Below, one piece after another: positions 17,332 to 27,095 of a DNA stretch of 64,000 nt. The DNA is from SAR86 cluster bacterium (GTDB lineage: Bacteria; Pseudomonadota; Gammaproteobacteria; Magnimaribacterales; Magnimaribacteraceae): positions 62,001 through 126,000 of the forward strand of contig JAKUUM010000002.1 in assembly GCA_022447065.1 (NCBI GenBank), given 5' to 3'. Within the stretch, counting starts at the first letter, position 1, and every line of letters begins with the position of its first letter. The position numbers and the translations under genes were made by a program. The notes beneath the pieces were generated by a model, which was not told where the DNA came from, made no database searches, and worked only from the letters and a program-made list of their open reading frames with translations.

Positions 17332-18729
17332 TTAATCACCTTCTCCATCTTCATAGTATTGTGTAGGATATCGTTCGTCTTTAGCTAAATTTTCAAATCT
17401 AGCTACTGAGTCTCGGAAAGCTAAAGAAGTAGTTCTAGTAGGTCCGTTTCTTTGTTTTGCGATATTAATTTCAGCTTTACCTTTATTTTCTAGATCACTT
17501 CTATCGTAGTATTCATGTCTATACAAAAAAGCTATTACATCAGCATCCTGCTCTATTGCACCTGAATCTCTTAAGTCAGAAAGAATAGGCCTTTTATTAG
17601 GTCTAGATTCGACAGCTCTATTTAATTGTGATATTGCAACAACTGGGACATCTAATTCTTTTGCTAAGGCTTTTAGTGACCGACTTATCTCACTAATTTC
17701 TGTTACCCTATTCTCACTCTTGCCCGGAATTTGCATTAGACCAATGTAATCCACAACTATCATGGCCAAGTCTTTATTTTCTCTTTTCACCCTTCTTGAT
17801 CTTGCCCTCAATTCAGTTGGACTAAGAGCCGGTGTATCATCAAGAAGAATTTTCTTATTACTGAGAACAGATAGAGCTTTATCTATTCCCTCCCAATCAT
17901 TATCTTGGAGTTGTCCCCTCATAAGCCTCTGTAGATCTATATTAGCTATACTGGAAATAAATCTTCTGACTACCTGTTCAGCAGACATTTCCATGCTAAA
18001 AATTAAGACTGTTCGATCAGTTTGTCTTGCTACATTTTCAGCAATATTCAATGCTAGAGCTGTTTTACCCATGGAAGGCCTACCAGCAATGACAATTAAA
18101 TCAGATCTTTGAAAACCAAGAGTGATTTCATCAATTTCAGAAAATCCAGTACTAACGCCTATTAAAGAATCCCCGGACTCATTGGCCTCTTGTATAAAAG
18201 AATAAACTGGACCAAGTAAGTCCCGAATTTCCTTTGGTCCTGCAGAACGTTTAAAATCATCTCTTAAACTTAAGATTCTTTCTTCTGCATTATCTATAAC
18301 TTGATCGCTACTAGAAGAATCGGATTCTCTTGCGGTCTTAGAAATCTGATCTACGGCTGTAATTAACTTCCTAAGGTTAGATCTTTGCTTAATGATCTCA
18401 GCGTAACTTTCTATATTTGCTACGCTGGGCGTTTCCTGAGCAAGTTGAGTTAAATAATCTTTACCCCCCAACTTAACTAATTCAGGAAGATCTCCATTTC
18501 CCTCAAGAGTGTCTTGTACAGTAATAAGGTCTATTGGCTTACCTAGATCTTGAAGGTCCTTTATAGTTTTAAAAATTAGTTGGTGTTCAGTCTGATAGAA
18601 ATCTTCTTGTAAAACTAGACCAGCAACTAAATCCCAAGCATCATTCTTTAACATGATGCCCCCTAAAACAGCTCTTTCTGCCTCTACTGAGTAGGGTAAT
18701 TCTTCATTTGAGGAGAAATTTTGGGACAT
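17332..18729 (-). CDS. dnaB: Replicative DNA helicase DnaB
   Basis: At 465 residues it has the N-terminal primase-interacting domain ('PYSVEAERAVLGGIMLKNDA'), a linker, and a RecA-like motor with Walker A 'AGRPSMGKTALALNIA' near residue 215, Walker B 'LAMIVVDYIGLMQI' and 'LKALAKELDVPVVAISQLNR'. DnaB unwinds DNA at the replication fork. It lies 78 bases downstream of rplI, consistent with the conserved rpsF-rpsR-rplI-dnaB order. Confidence 0.97.
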   Translation of the reverse strand: MSQNFSSNEELPYSVEAERAVLGGIMLKNDAWDLVAGLVLQEDFYQTEHQLIFKTIKDLQDLGKPIDLITVQDTLEGNGDLPELVKLGGKDYLTQLAQETPSVANIESYAEIIKQRSNLRKLITAVDQISKTARESDSSSSDQVIDNAEERILSLRDDFKRSAGPKEIRDLLGPVYSFIQEANESGDSLIGVSTGFSEIDEITLGFQRSDLIVIAGRPSMGKTALALNIAENVARQTDRTVLIFSMEMSAEQVVRRFISSIANIDLQRLMRGQLQDNDWEGIDKALSVLSNKKILLDDTPALSPTELRARSRRVKRENKDLAMIVVDYIGLMQIPGKSENRVTEISEISRSLKALAKELDVPVVAISQLNRAVESRPNKRPILSDLRDSGAIEQDADVIAFLYRHEYYDRSDLENKGKAEINIAKQRNGPTRTTSLAFRDSVARFENLAKDERYPTQYYEDGEGD

Positions 18730-18807
18730 AAAAGATTAATTTCAAGTATTCTTTACTAAACTATAATTCTCCCACTGGAGAAGATTTAAAACAATAAAAA
18801 TATTTTT

Positions 18808-19257
18808 CTATTCTTGCGCTATTAGAGCAACAGAAATTTCTTGAATAACTTCTGGATGAACCTCTATGTCTAACTTATAGTTACCTAGTTCCTTTAAAGT
18901 CCCTTCGGGCAATCTAACAGCAACTTGTTCTATTTTAATACCTTCCAGATTAATAGCTTCTGAAATTTCTCTGGTTCCAATAGATCCGTATAAAGTTCCT
19001 TCTTCTGAAACTGCTACAGGAATAGAAATTTCTAAAGATTCTAACTTTTTAGCTAATTCAAGCGCTATGGCTTTCCTTTGTTCTTCAGCTTTGTTGAGAG
19101 AAACTTTTCTTTGTTCGTATTCAGCCTTATTTTCTTCATTAGCTCTAACAGCTTTTCCTGAAGGGATTAGAAAATTCCTAGCAAAACCAGACCTTACGTT
19201 GACTAAATCACCGGGATCACCCAATTTAGTTACCTTTTCTAAGAGAATTATTTCCAT
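18808..19257 (-). CDS. rplI: 50S ribosomal protein L9
   Basis: The 149-residue protein starts 'MEIILLEKVTKLGDPGDLVN' and continues with the L9 signature GYARNFLIP-type sequence (here SGFARNFLIPSGKA), a long connecting helix and a C-terminal rRNA-binding domain. L9 binds 23S rRNA near the L1 stalk. It starts four bases after rpsR. Confidence 0.97.
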   Translation of the reverse strand: MEIILLEKVTKLGDPGDLVNVRSGFARNFLIPSGKAVRANEENKAEYEQRKVSLNKAEEQRKAIALELAKKLESLEISIPVAVSEEGTLYGSIGTREISEAINLEGIKIEQVAVRLPEGTLKELGNYKLDIEVHPEVIQEISVALIAQE

Positions 19258-19261
19258 TTGT

Positions 19262-19528
19262 CTATCTGTAATGCGAATCTGTGTAAGGTAACAAGGCTAA
19301 ATGTCTAGCTCTTTTAATAGCTCTAGTTAACTGCCTCTGATATTTAGCTGAGGTTCCCGTAACTCTGGCAGGCATTATCTTCCCTGTTTCAGTAATATAT
19401 TCTTTTAAAAGATTGATATCTTTATAATCAATTTCTTGTATCCCCAAGGCAGTAAATTTACAAAACCTTTTTTTATACTCTTGGTTTGAAGGTCTTTTTT
19501 TAAAATTTTTCTTTTGCTTTTTTGGCAT
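19262..19528 (-). CDS. rpsR: 30S ribosomal protein S18
   Basis: The 88-residue basic protein contains '[19 protein letters not shown]' and '[20 protein letters not shown]', the standard S18 core that pairs with S6 on the platform of the 30S subunit. The N-terminal 15 residues are Lys-rich. It lies between rpsF and rplI; no priB gene intervenes. Confidence 0.97.
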   Translation of the reverse strand: MPKKQKKNFKKRPSNQEYKKRFCKFTALGIQEIDYKDINLLKEYITETGKIMPARVTGTSAKYQRQLTRAIKRARHLALLPYTDSHYR

Positions 19529-19550
19529 AGTTTACTTTTCGTGATTCAAA

Positions 19551-20009
19551 CTACTTTTCCTTTTCTTGATCTTCTTCTTTGGGTCGAAGCTTGAAAGTAA
19601 CTTCAGTGGCGCTTTGTTTTTGCTTGCTTAAATCTTCTTTAGGAAACTTTTCCTCTTTAAGCATATAATCTTCTCCTGCCTCTCCCTCTGGAGTCTGAGT
19701 AGATAAAGCAGATATTTCAGTATGCGCCTTCTTAGAAACTAAAATTAAGTCTCTGATAATAGAATCATTGAACTTAAATGAAGATTTTATTTCTTTTATT
19801 GCTTCTTGATTACATTCAACATTCATTAAGGCAAATGAAGCTTTGAACTGATCTTGAATAGGATAAGCTAACTTTCTGTTTCCTATATTTTCAGATCTTT
19901 GAACTGATCCACCAGATTCGGTAACTATAGATGAAAATTTATTTAAAACTGACTGAGTCTGATCAGATTGGTCAGGATGGACTAAAAAAACTATCTCGTA
20001 ATGTCTCAT
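19551..20009 (-). CDS. rpsF: 30S ribosomal protein S6
   Basis: The 152-residue protein begins 'MRHYEIVFLVHPDQSDQ' and contains 'RKLAYPIQDQFKASFALMNV', typical of S6. Residues past about 105 form a charged Glu/Lys tail longer than average. S6 binds S18 and 16S rRNA. A clear GAGAGG Shine-Dalgarno lies upstream of the ATG, and a sigma-70-like promoter is present at 20071-20104. It heads the rpsF-rpsR-rplI(-dnaB) operon. Confidence 0.96.
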   Translation of the reverse strand: MRHYEIVFLVHPDQSDQTQSVLNKFSSIVTESGGSVQRSENIGNRKLAYPIQDQFKASFALMNVECNQEAIKEIKSSFKFNDSIIRDLILVSKKAHTEISALSTQTPEGEAGEDYMLKEEKFPKEDLSKQKQSATEVTFKLRPKEEDQEKEK

Positions 20010-20070
20010 TTATACCTCTCGGTTTTAGCTCTCCTTTTTTAAATTAAAATGTAGAGCAAGGTATCAAGGG

Positions 20071-20104
20071 TGCGCATTCTATTTTAGGTTATTCTTTGAA
20101 GCAA
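20071..20104 (-). promoter_or_regulatory. Sigma-70-like promoter with GC-rich discriminator for rpsF
   Basis: On the minus strand TTGCTT (20104-20099), a 17-base spacer and TAGAAT (20081-20076) are followed by GCGCA. The -35 lies inside the end of ddl. A GC-rich discriminator right after the -10 is typical of stringently controlled ribosomal promoters. Confidence 0.6.
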
Positions 20105-21054
20105 GCCGTATTCAATATTCTTATTATTAGGCCATCGAAATCTATTCCTTCCAAAATTGCTGATTTGGGCACAAGACTTGTTTCTGTTAATCCTGGGACA
20201 GTATTTAACTCTATCAATTGGAAATTCCTTTTTTTGTCTTGTATCAAATCTACTCTTCCCCATCCAGAGCAACCGAGAGAAGAGAAAGCATGCCAAGCAA
20301 AATTCTTGACAGTCATCAATTCTTCTTCACTAAGTTCAGATTGAGAATATTCAGTATCATTTCTTACGTATTTTGCATCAAAATCATAAAAATCATTTTT
20401 TGGTTTAATACTTATGGGAGTGAGGGTCTTGCCTTCAAGTATAGGAACAGTAACTTCTTCTCCTTCTATGAAGGCTTCTACGATCAAAATGTCATCATAT
20501 TTCAAAGCCTCTTTCATAGCATTTTCTAAAGATCCTTTGCCAGGATGAACAATACTTACTCCAAAACTAGAACCTTCTCTAGCCGGTTTAACTACAAAAG
20601 ATTCTTCTAAAGCACTTACATCTTGTTCACTTGATAAAAAAGGAGAAGTTTGAGTTTTAGTAGTCCCTGCGTTTTTAATCTCTACAAAGTCAGGGGTAGG
20701 TAAAGATAATTCTCTCCATATCTTTTTAGTTTCTGATTTATTCATAGAAAGTTCACAAGATTTTGAATTACTACCGGTAAATTGAATATTTTTTTCTTCA
20801 AGGATTGCTTGAATAAATCCATCTTCTCCACCTCTGCCATGTAAAGCTATGAACACTAGGTCAAGTGAATCCACTAGCTTTATTGCTTGCTCAGGTGATG
20901 AAAGATCAACACTTCTTACACTCAAACCCATGGACTTAACTGAATCCACTACAGCTCTTCCTGTTTTTAAGGAAATCTCTCTTTCTGTTGACCAACCTCC
21001 CATTAGGACTGATATCTCTCTATCCTTGAATTTGCTAGTATCAATATCGGTCAT
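20089..21054 (-). CDS. ddl: D-alanine--D-alanine ligase
   Basis: The 321-residue ATP-grasp enzyme has 'VLMGGWSTEREISLKTGRAV', 'IALHGRGGEDGFIQAILE', 'FVVKPAREGSSFGVSIV' and the C-terminal 'LIELNTVPGLTETSLVP' that completes the active site. It makes the D-Ala-D-Ala dipeptide used by MurF. Its start overlaps the murC stop by 14 bases. In this genome ddl ends the dcw cluster; ftsQ-A-Z, which normally follow it, are placed elsewhere. Confidence 0.96.
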   Translation of the reverse strand: MTDIDTSKFKDREISVLMGGWSTEREISLKTGRAVVDSVKSMGLSVRSVDLSSPEQAIKLVDSLDLVFIALHGRGGEDGFIQAILEEKNIQFTGSNSKSCELSMNKSETKKIWRELSLPTPDFVEIKNAGTTKTQTSPFLSSEQDVSALEESFVVKPAREGSSFGVSIVHPGKGSLENAMKEALKYDDILIVEAFIEGEEVTVPILEGKTLTPISIKPKNDFYDFDAKYVRNDTEYSQSELSEEELMTVKNFAWHAFSSLGCSGWGRVDLIQDKKRNFQLIELNTVPGLTETSLVPKSAILEGIDFDGLIIRILNTACFKE

Positions 21055-22441
21055 GTTTGTTCATTTTTTTTATTAGCTTCTCTGAAATTTCAGAAATGCT
21101 TCCCGCTCCTTGAATTAATAGAACACCCCTTTGTTTAGATAAGGAAGATCCAATTAATTTTATGGCTTCTGCTTCAGAACCAGCCAACTCAGCTTTTTTA
21201 AACCCTTTAACTTTAATATTGTTTAAGAGATTAGAAGAACTTATTTCTTTTATGGGATTCTCTCCTGCTGGATATATTTCGAGAAGAATAAGTTCGTCAA
21301 CTAATTGAAGTACTTCTACAAATTCTTCATATAATTCTTTGGTTCTAGAAAATCTATGTGGTTGAAAAACCATAGTTATTTTTTCTTTTGGAAAAGATTC
21401 TCTTATAGCTATAACTGTATTTCTAATCTCAGTTGGATGATGCCCATAATCATCTATTATTGAACTCTTATTTAATTTCCCTAAAAATTGCATTCTTCTA
21501 TTAATTCCGGAGAATTTTCCTAATGCTGATTGTATATTTAGTATAGGTATGCCCTCTTCTAAAGCTAAGACTGAAGAAGCTGTTGCATTTAATACATTAT
21601 GTCTACCAGATAAGTTCAGTTTAATATTGAATGTATGACCTTCGTTATTGGATAAAGTAAATTCTGAAGTAAGTCCAAGGGCCTTGTAATTCCTGATTAT
21701 GTAATCATTTTTTTCTTTAAAACCGTACAAAATCGTCTTTCTTGCAAAAGAAGGGTATAGCTTCTGGATAATTGGATCATCTCCACAAGCAACAAGAAGT
21801 CCATTAAAAGGTAATTTCTTTACAAATTCCAAAAAGGCACTTTCAAGATTATTTATATCATTCTCATAATTTGATAAATGATCATTATCTATATTTGTAA
21901 TAATCTCTAAAGAAGGTTGTAGCATCAAAAAAGATTTGTCACTTTCATCAGCTTCAACAATTAAATATTCTCCTGTTCCTAATTTAGCGTTAGATGCAAA
22001 ACTTTTAATTATGCCTCCGTTAATGAAAGTAGGATCTAACATCGCTTCTGTCATAATTGAAGCTAAAAGACTTGTGGTTGTAGTTTTCCCATGTGTTCCT
22101 GCAATTGCTATCCCTCTTTTCATGTTCATCAAACTTGCTAGAAGTTCACCTCTTTCTAGTATTGGCAGAGTTAGTTTTTGAGCTTCAATTAGCTCTGGGT
22201 TCTTCTCTTCAATAGCTGCAGACTTGACTATCATATCCGCAACTTCGATATTAGAAGCCTTATGACCAATAATTACGTTTATACCCAATGAAGATAGCCT
22301 TTCAGTGATAGTTGTAACTTTTATATCAGACCCAGAGACTGTGTAACCTAAATTAAATAGAACCTCGGCTAAACCGCTCATACCGCTGCCACCAATTCCA
22401 ACAAAAAAAATATTAGTTGGGTACTTGTTTGATAGATTCAT
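21041..22441 (-). CDS. murC: UDP-N-acetylmuramate--L-alanine ligase
   Basis: The 466-residue Mur ligase begins with the nucleotide-binding 'FFVGIGGSGMSGLAEVLF', has the P-loop 'IAGTHGKTTTTSLLA' and the central 'IDDYGHHPTEIRNTV' motif characteristic of MurC. It adds the first L-Ala to UDP-MurNAc. The start lies 29 bases inside murG and its end overlaps ddl, so the three are tightly coupled. Confidence 0.97.
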   Translation of the reverse strand: MNLSNKYPTNIFFVGIGGSGMSGLAEVLFNLGYTVSGSDIKVTTITERLSSLGINVIIGHKASNIEVADMIVKSAAIEEKNPELIEAQKLTLPILERGELLASLMNMKRGIAIAGTHGKTTTTSLLASIMTEAMLDPTFINGGIIKSFASNAKLGTGEYLIVEADESDKSFLMLQPSLEIITNIDNDHLSNYENDINNLESAFLEFVKKLPFNGLLVACGDDPIIQKLYPSFARKTILYGFKEKNDYIIRNYKALGLTSEFTLSNNEGHTFNIKLNLSGRHNVLNATASSVLALEEGIPILNIQSALGKFSGINRRMQFLGKLNKSSIIDDYGHHPTEIRNTVIAIRESFPKEKITMVFQPHRFSRTKELYEEFVEVLQLVDELILLEIYPAGENPIKEISSSNLLNNIKVKGFKKAELAGSEAEAIKLIGSSLSKQRGVLLIQGAGSISEISEKLIKKMNKHDRY

Positions 22442-23492
22442 TTATTTTAATAAAAATTTCTTTTGCAACTTCAGGAAGGTGAGCAAGCTTAGTTGAATTG
22501 GACATCGAAAGTCTTTTTTCCTCGTCAGTAGCTAACTTTGAAATAGTGCTAACTAGTTCTGAAATATTATCCTCATTTGATCTGACAACCTCAGCTGCAC
22601 CAAGATCTTTTAAGTATTTAGCATTTAATGATTGATGGTCATCGGTAGACCAAGGTAAAGGAAGTAAAATAGAAGGCTTATTAGTTGCTATTAATTCAGA
22701 GATAGTCATGGCTCCTGATCTACTAATGACCAAGTCTGCATGTTGGTAAGCTTCTCCCATATCTTCAATAAATGCTTCAACTTTGTAATCAAAATTTAGC
22801 TTTGAATAAAAGTTTTCGAGCCTGGATCTATCTGATTCTCCAGATTGATGAGTTATTACCCAATCATCTCTCTCTTTAAATTTCTCCAAGGCCTTCATTA
22901 CAATTGAATTAAGTTGAACGGAACCTTGACTGCCCCCTAATATTAATAAGTGAAGATTGTTCTTAGAGCGGTCTTTTCTATCACTATCTTTAAAAGAAGT
23001 AATCTCAGTTCTTACAGGGTTTCCCACAAATTCTACTTTTTGATTCTCTTTAAAAGATGAAGGAAAGCCTTCAAATATTTTTAATGCGAACCTAGCAAGT
23101 ATCTTATTTGCAGATCCCGCTACACTATTTTGTTCATGAATAAATAAGGGAATTCTTAAAAGAAAAGAAGCTAAACCAGGTCCCAAACTCATGTAACCTC
23201 CACAACAAAAAATAAAATTGGGTTTAATCTTTGTTAGGATAAAAATTGATTTAATAAAAGAAACTATTAAATAAAAAACAGAAACCGTCTTTTCCCTTAA
23301 GTTCTTTTTTTTAAATCCTGAAGATTTGGTATATTCAAAAATAAATCCTTCTTTAAGAGACAGTTTTTCTTCTAAAGAACTTTCTTTCCCTATCCAGTAT
23401 ATCTCTACACCTGATTTTTTACTTTCTCTAGCAACCTCTAAAGCTGGATAGACATGACCTCCAGTTCCACCAGCAACAAATACACCTCTCAT
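22413..23492 (-). CDS. murG: UDP-GlcNAc transferase MurG (lipid II synthesis)
   Basis: The 359-residue GT28 enzyme has the N-terminal glycine-rich 'GVFVAGGTGGHVYPALEVA', 'EQNSVAGSANKIL' and the donor-site 'LILGGSQGSVQLN' and 'SRSGAMTISELIATNKPSIL' motifs. It converts lipid I to lipid II at the inner face of the membrane. It overlaps ftsW by one base and murC by 29. Confidence 0.97.
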   Translation of the reverse strand: MRGVFVAGGTGGHVYPALEVARESKKSGVEIYWIGKESSLEEKLSLKEGFIFEYTKSSGFKKKNLREKTVSVFYLIVSFIKSIFILTKIKPNFIFCCGGYMSLGPGLASFLLRIPLFIHEQNSVAGSANKILARFALKIFEGFPSSFKENQKVEFVGNPVRTEITSFKDSDRKDRSKNNLHLLILGGSQGSVQLNSIVMKALEKFKERDDWVITHQSGESDRSRLENFYSKLNFDYKVEAFIEDMGEAYQHADLVISRSGAMTISELIATNKPSILLPLPWSTDDHQSLNAKYLKDLGAAEVVRSNEDNISELVSTISKLATDEEKRLSMSNSTKLAHLPEVAKEIFIKINESIKQVPN

Positions 23493-24664
23493 TAGAGACT
23501 AACCCTCCTAGGTATATTTATTGCAGGCATAGAAGATTTAGTTTCTTGGTCTACCCGCAATACTAAAGCACATAAACAACACATTATTAATAAATTTGTC
23601 CCACCGTAGCTTATAAAAGGTAAGGTAAGACCTTTGGTTGGTAAAAGACCAATAGCTACTCCTACATTAATAAAAGTGTGCAAACCTATTAAGATTGCAA
23701 CTCCATAAGAAATGAAAAAACCGAAATACAAATTTCTTTGAAGGGCCTTTCTACCTATATAGAAACTTCTAAACGAAAGGAAAAATAAAGTTGCTATGAT
23801 AATAATTGCTGTAAAAAGACCCATCTCTTCTACTACTATTGAAAAAATAAAATCGGTATGGGCGTCGGGAAGATATCCTAATTTCATAAGCCCTTCTCCT
23901 AAACCTACCCCAAACCAATCTCCTCTGCCTATAGCCATTAGAGATAAAGTTAATTGATAACCTCCTTCATATTGATTTGCCCAAGGATCCATAAATGAAA
24001 TAATTCTTTCCCATCTCCAGGGTACAAAGTAAATTAGTGACAAAATACCTAAGAAACCTAATCCGATAACAAGAATAAACTGACGTATATGAACTCCTGA
24101 GACAAAAAGCATACCGAGAACAGTAACAAAGATTACTGCTGAGGTGCCTAGATCGGGTTGCATTAGAATCAGAGAGACAACTAAAACTACCAAAACAGCA
24201 GGCTTAAAAAAAGCAAACCAATGAGATTGAAGATCTTTTAAACGTCTAACTGAATAACCTGCTACATAAACAATAGTTATAAATTTCATTATTTCTGAAG
24301 GCTGGAATCCAATAGGGCCTATTCTTAGCCATCTATGGGCTCCATTTACCTCAATGCCAATTCCAGGAATGAGAACCAAGATTAATAAGAAAATTCCAAA
24401 ACCTAAAAAAATACGATCAAAACTTTCCCAAAAAGTCAAAGGAACAGAAAGAAAGAGACCAAATAATAGCAAGCCAACTATTAAGTGAATAAACTGCCTT
24501 TTAGTAAAATTTAATGGGTCACCTGTTAGAGAATCTGAAAATTCTATGGAAGCAGTAGCAACAGCTAAAAGACCAAAAAGTGTCAAAAACAAAAATAAAC
24601 TTAAAAAAGTAAAGTCAATCTTTTTAAAGTCAGGTAATGAAAAATATTTTTCTAGAATATTCAA
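23492..24664 (-). CDS. ftsW: FtsW, SEDS-family septal peptidoglycan polymerase
   Basis: The 390-residue polytopic protein has about ten membrane helices and SEDS signatures 'GAHRWLRIGPIGFQPSEIMK', 'LMQPDLGTSAVIF' and 'PTKGLTLPFISYGGTNLL'. FtsW polymerises septal glycan with FtsI as partner. The position between murD and murG is canonical. Confidence 0.96.
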   Translation of the reverse strand: MNILEKYFSLPDFKKIDFTFLSLFLFLTLFGLLAVATASIEFSDSLTGDPLNFTKRQFIHLIVGLLLFGLFLSVPLTFWESFDRIFLGFGIFLLILVLIPGIGIEVNGAHRWLRIGPIGFQPSEIMKFITIVYVAGYSVRRLKDLQSHWFAFFKPAVLVVLVVSLILMQPDLGTSAVIFVTVLGMLFVSGVHIRQFILVIGLGFLGILSLIYFVPWRWERIISFMDPWANQYEGGYQLTLSLMAIGRGDWFGVGLGEGLMKLGYLPDAHTDFIFSIVVEEMGLFTAIIIIATLFFLSFRSFYIGRKALQRNLYFGFFISYGVAILIGLHTFINVGVAIGLLPTKGLTLPFISYGGTNLLIMCCLCALVLRVDQETKSSMPAINIPRRVSL

Positions 24665-24672
24665 TTACATTC

Positions 24673-26001
24673 TCAAACAAATCCTGAAAGTTGACGAAAT
24701 TTATTTCCTCTTTCTTTGTAATCAGAGAACATATCTGTGCTTGAACAAGAAGGTGAAAGAAGCACAACATCTCCTTGGCTAGAAAAATTTTTTAACTTCT
24801 GGAGGGCATCTTCGAGGTCTTCTGAAAGGATACAATCTACCTTAATTCCAATCTCTTTCATTATCTTCTCTTTATCCTTGCCAAAAATAAAAATTTTCTT
24901 AATAGATTTTAGAGAACTGGTCTGAATCATAGAAAAATCTTGCCCCTTAGTATCTCCTCCACAAATCAATAAGGTTTTTTCTTTACCATATAATTTTTGC
25001 GTTGAATTGAGTGCAGTTAATAAGGAAGAAATATTTGTACTCTTTGAATCATTTATATAAGTAAGACCATTCTTAATTCCTAAGATTTCAAACCTGTGTT
25101 GAAGTCTTTTGAAAGATTTAACAGAATCTAGACTTTTTTTAATCAAGTTGGACTCTGCTTTAATTAAATCATTTAAATTCTCTTTCTTTTTTATTGCTTG
25201 AAGAACTAAAAGGATACTTAAAGCCGCTTTTATATTAATTATTTCGTGGTAAGGCCATTCATTACCTAATGAACGATCTATATCTTTATTTAAAGGGTCT
25301 AAAAAATCAATGAAATTTATTATCTTTTTTTGTCTCAGATCTTTAGATTTTGTGTTGTTAACTCCAGTTAAACCAATATTGCATCCTTGCAGAATCTTCT
25401 CTTTTATTTTCCTGTAATTGTCTATTGAATGATGTCTATCTAAATGATCCTGATCAATATTAAGCAATACTGCTACATCTGATAATAAATTATTACTATG
25501 CTCTAAATGAAAGCTTGATACCTCTATTATGGACAAAGAATGTTCCTCTGTAAGAACGTCTAGAACAGGTCTACCAATATTTCCACAACAAATAATCTTT
25601 TCTTCTTTGAAAACCTTTGAAATAAGATGACCAGCCAGTGCAACAACAGTTGTTTTACCATTTGTACCAGATACTAAGACTTTTGTAGACTTAGATTCTT
25701 TTAAGAAAATTTCAATATCAGTAAGAATTTCCTTACCTAATCTTCTTGCTTCCACAAGAATCTTATTTTCAAACTCAATTCCAGGGCTTACTAAGATTTT
25801 CTTAACTTTTTTTAAAATACTAGTATCAAAACGACCTAGACATAAATTCTTTTTATCTATTTCCTTAAATTCTAGGAGGCCTGGTGGTTCTAGCCTAGAG
25901 TCCATTATAAAGAAGGGAATATCTTTTATTTTTAAATATCTTAAAAAAGAAGCTCCAGTTGCACCAAAACCAAGTATAAGATGCATAAATCTCTGCTTCA
26001 C
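24673..26001 (-). CDS. murD: UDP-N-acetylmuramoyl-L-alanine--D-glutamate ligase
   Basis: The 442-residue ligase opens with a Rossmann-like 'HLILGFGATGASFLRYL', has the ATP loop 'VLVSGTNGKTTVVALAG' and 'LNIDQDHLDRHHSIDNYRKI', and the C-terminal 'LLSPSCSSTDMFSDYKERG', typical of MurD. It adds D-Glu to UDP-MurNAc-L-Ala. It is Lys-rich and more diverged than its neighbours. It lies nine bases after mraY and eight before ftsW. Confidence 0.95.
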   Translation of the reverse strand: MKQRFMHLILGFGATGASFLRYLKIKDIPFFIMDSRLEPPGLLEFKEIDKKNLCLGRFDTSILKKVKKILVSPGIEFENKILVEARRLGKEILTDIEIFLKESKSTKVLVSGTNGKTTVVALAGHLISKVFKEEKIICCGNIGRPVLDVLTEEHSLSIIEVSSFHLEHSNNLLSDVAVLLNIDQDHLDRHHSIDNYRKIKEKILQGCNIGLTGVNNTKSKDLRQKKIINFIDFLDPLNKDIDRSLGNEWPYHEIINIKAALSILLVLQAIKKKENLNDLIKAESNLIKKSLDSVKSFKRLQHRFEILGIKNGLTYINDSKSTNISSLLTALNSTQKLYGKEKTLLICGGDTKGQDFSMIQTSSLKSIKKIFIFGKDKEKIMKEIGIKVDCILSEDLEDALQKLKNFSSQGDVVLLSPSCSSTDMFSDYKERGNKFRQLSGFV

Positions 26002-26010
26002 TGCAATAAT

Positions 26011-27093
26011 TTATCTAAGTTTGAGGGTAACCAGTCCTACTAAAACTAGCATGAAGGTTATTATCCAGAATCTTACGATAACTCTAGGTTCTGGCCAGCC
26101 TTTTAATTCAAAATGATGATGTATCGGTGCCATCTTAAACACTCTTTTCCCAGTCAATCTATAAGAAAGAACTTGAACAATAACTGAAAGAGTTTCTACA
26201 ACAAAAACACCTCCCATGATAAAAAGTACGTATTCGTGCCTAATAATTACTGCGACAATTCCTAAGGCAGCTCCTAAAGCTAAAGAACCTACATCCCCCA
26301 TAAAGACTTGTGCTGGATAAGTGTTATACCAAAGGAAACCTATACCTGCACCTACCAATGCTCCACAAAAAACTAACATCTCCCCTGTTCCTGGAAGAAA
26401 AGGAATATTTAAGTATTCTGCGTAAATAGTATTTCCAGCAGCATACCCTATTAAGCCTAACCCTCCAGCAACCATAACGCATGGAAGTATTGCTAATCCG
26501 TCGAGACCATCGGTAAGATTTACTGCATTACTTGAACCAATAATTACTACATAAGATACAAAAATAAAACCTATTCCTAAAGGGAAAGAAATGTTTTTTA
26601 AAAAGGGAACTATTAAACTTATTTCGTTTATATTTTCTGAACTGTAATAAAGAAAAGTAACTGCTGCTAAAGTTATTAGGCTTTGCCACAAGATTTTACT
26701 TAAAGGGGATAGTCCTTTACTTGATTCAAATCTTAATTTATATAAATCATCTACCCAGCCTAATAAGCCAAATAAAGTTGTTACTCCCAGAGCTACCCAC
26801 AAATATCTATTCTCCAAATCACCCCATAAAACAGAGCTGATAACAATAGAAGACAAAATAAGGGTACCTCCCATTGTAGGTGTCCCTCTTTTTGTTAAAT
26901 GGCTAGCAGGACCTACCTCTCTAACAACTTGTCCAACTTGAATTTCTTGCATCTTGTTTATAAATCTAGGTCCCAATATTAGAGAAACAAATAGTGCAGT
27001 TAAAGTAGCAAATATTGCCCTGAATGATAAATAATCAAAAACTCTTAAAGGGCCATAACTATCAGAAAAAAAATTAAATAATTCAACAAGCAT
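26011..27093 (-). CDS. mraY: Phospho-N-acetylmuramoyl-pentapeptide transferase
   Basis: The 360-residue protein has ten predicted helices and the MraY signatures '[16 protein letters not shown]', '[19 protein letters not shown]', '[14 protein letters not shown]' and '[20 protein letters not shown]' with the HHH motif. It transfers phospho-MurNAc-pentapeptide to undecaprenyl phosphate, forming lipid I. Two bases separate it from murF. Confidence 0.97.
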   Translation of the reverse strand: MLVELFNFFSDSYGPLRVFDYLSFRAIFATLTALFVSLILGPRFINKMQEIQVGQVVREVGPASHLTKRGTPTMGGTLILSSIVISSVLWGDLENRYLWVALGVTTLFGLLGWVDDLYKLRFESSKGLSPLSKILWQSLITLAAVTFLYYSSENINEISLIVPFLKNISFPLGIGFIFVSYVVIIGSSNAVNLTDGLDGLAILPCVMVAGGLGLIGYAAGNTIYAEYLNIPFLPGTGEMLVFCGALVGAGIGFLWYNTYPAQVFMGDVGSLALGAALGIVAVIIRHEYVLFIMGGVFVVETLSVIVQVLSYRLTGKRVFKMAPIHHHFELKGWPEPRVIVRFWIITFMLVLVGLVTLKLR

Positions 27094-27095
27094 TC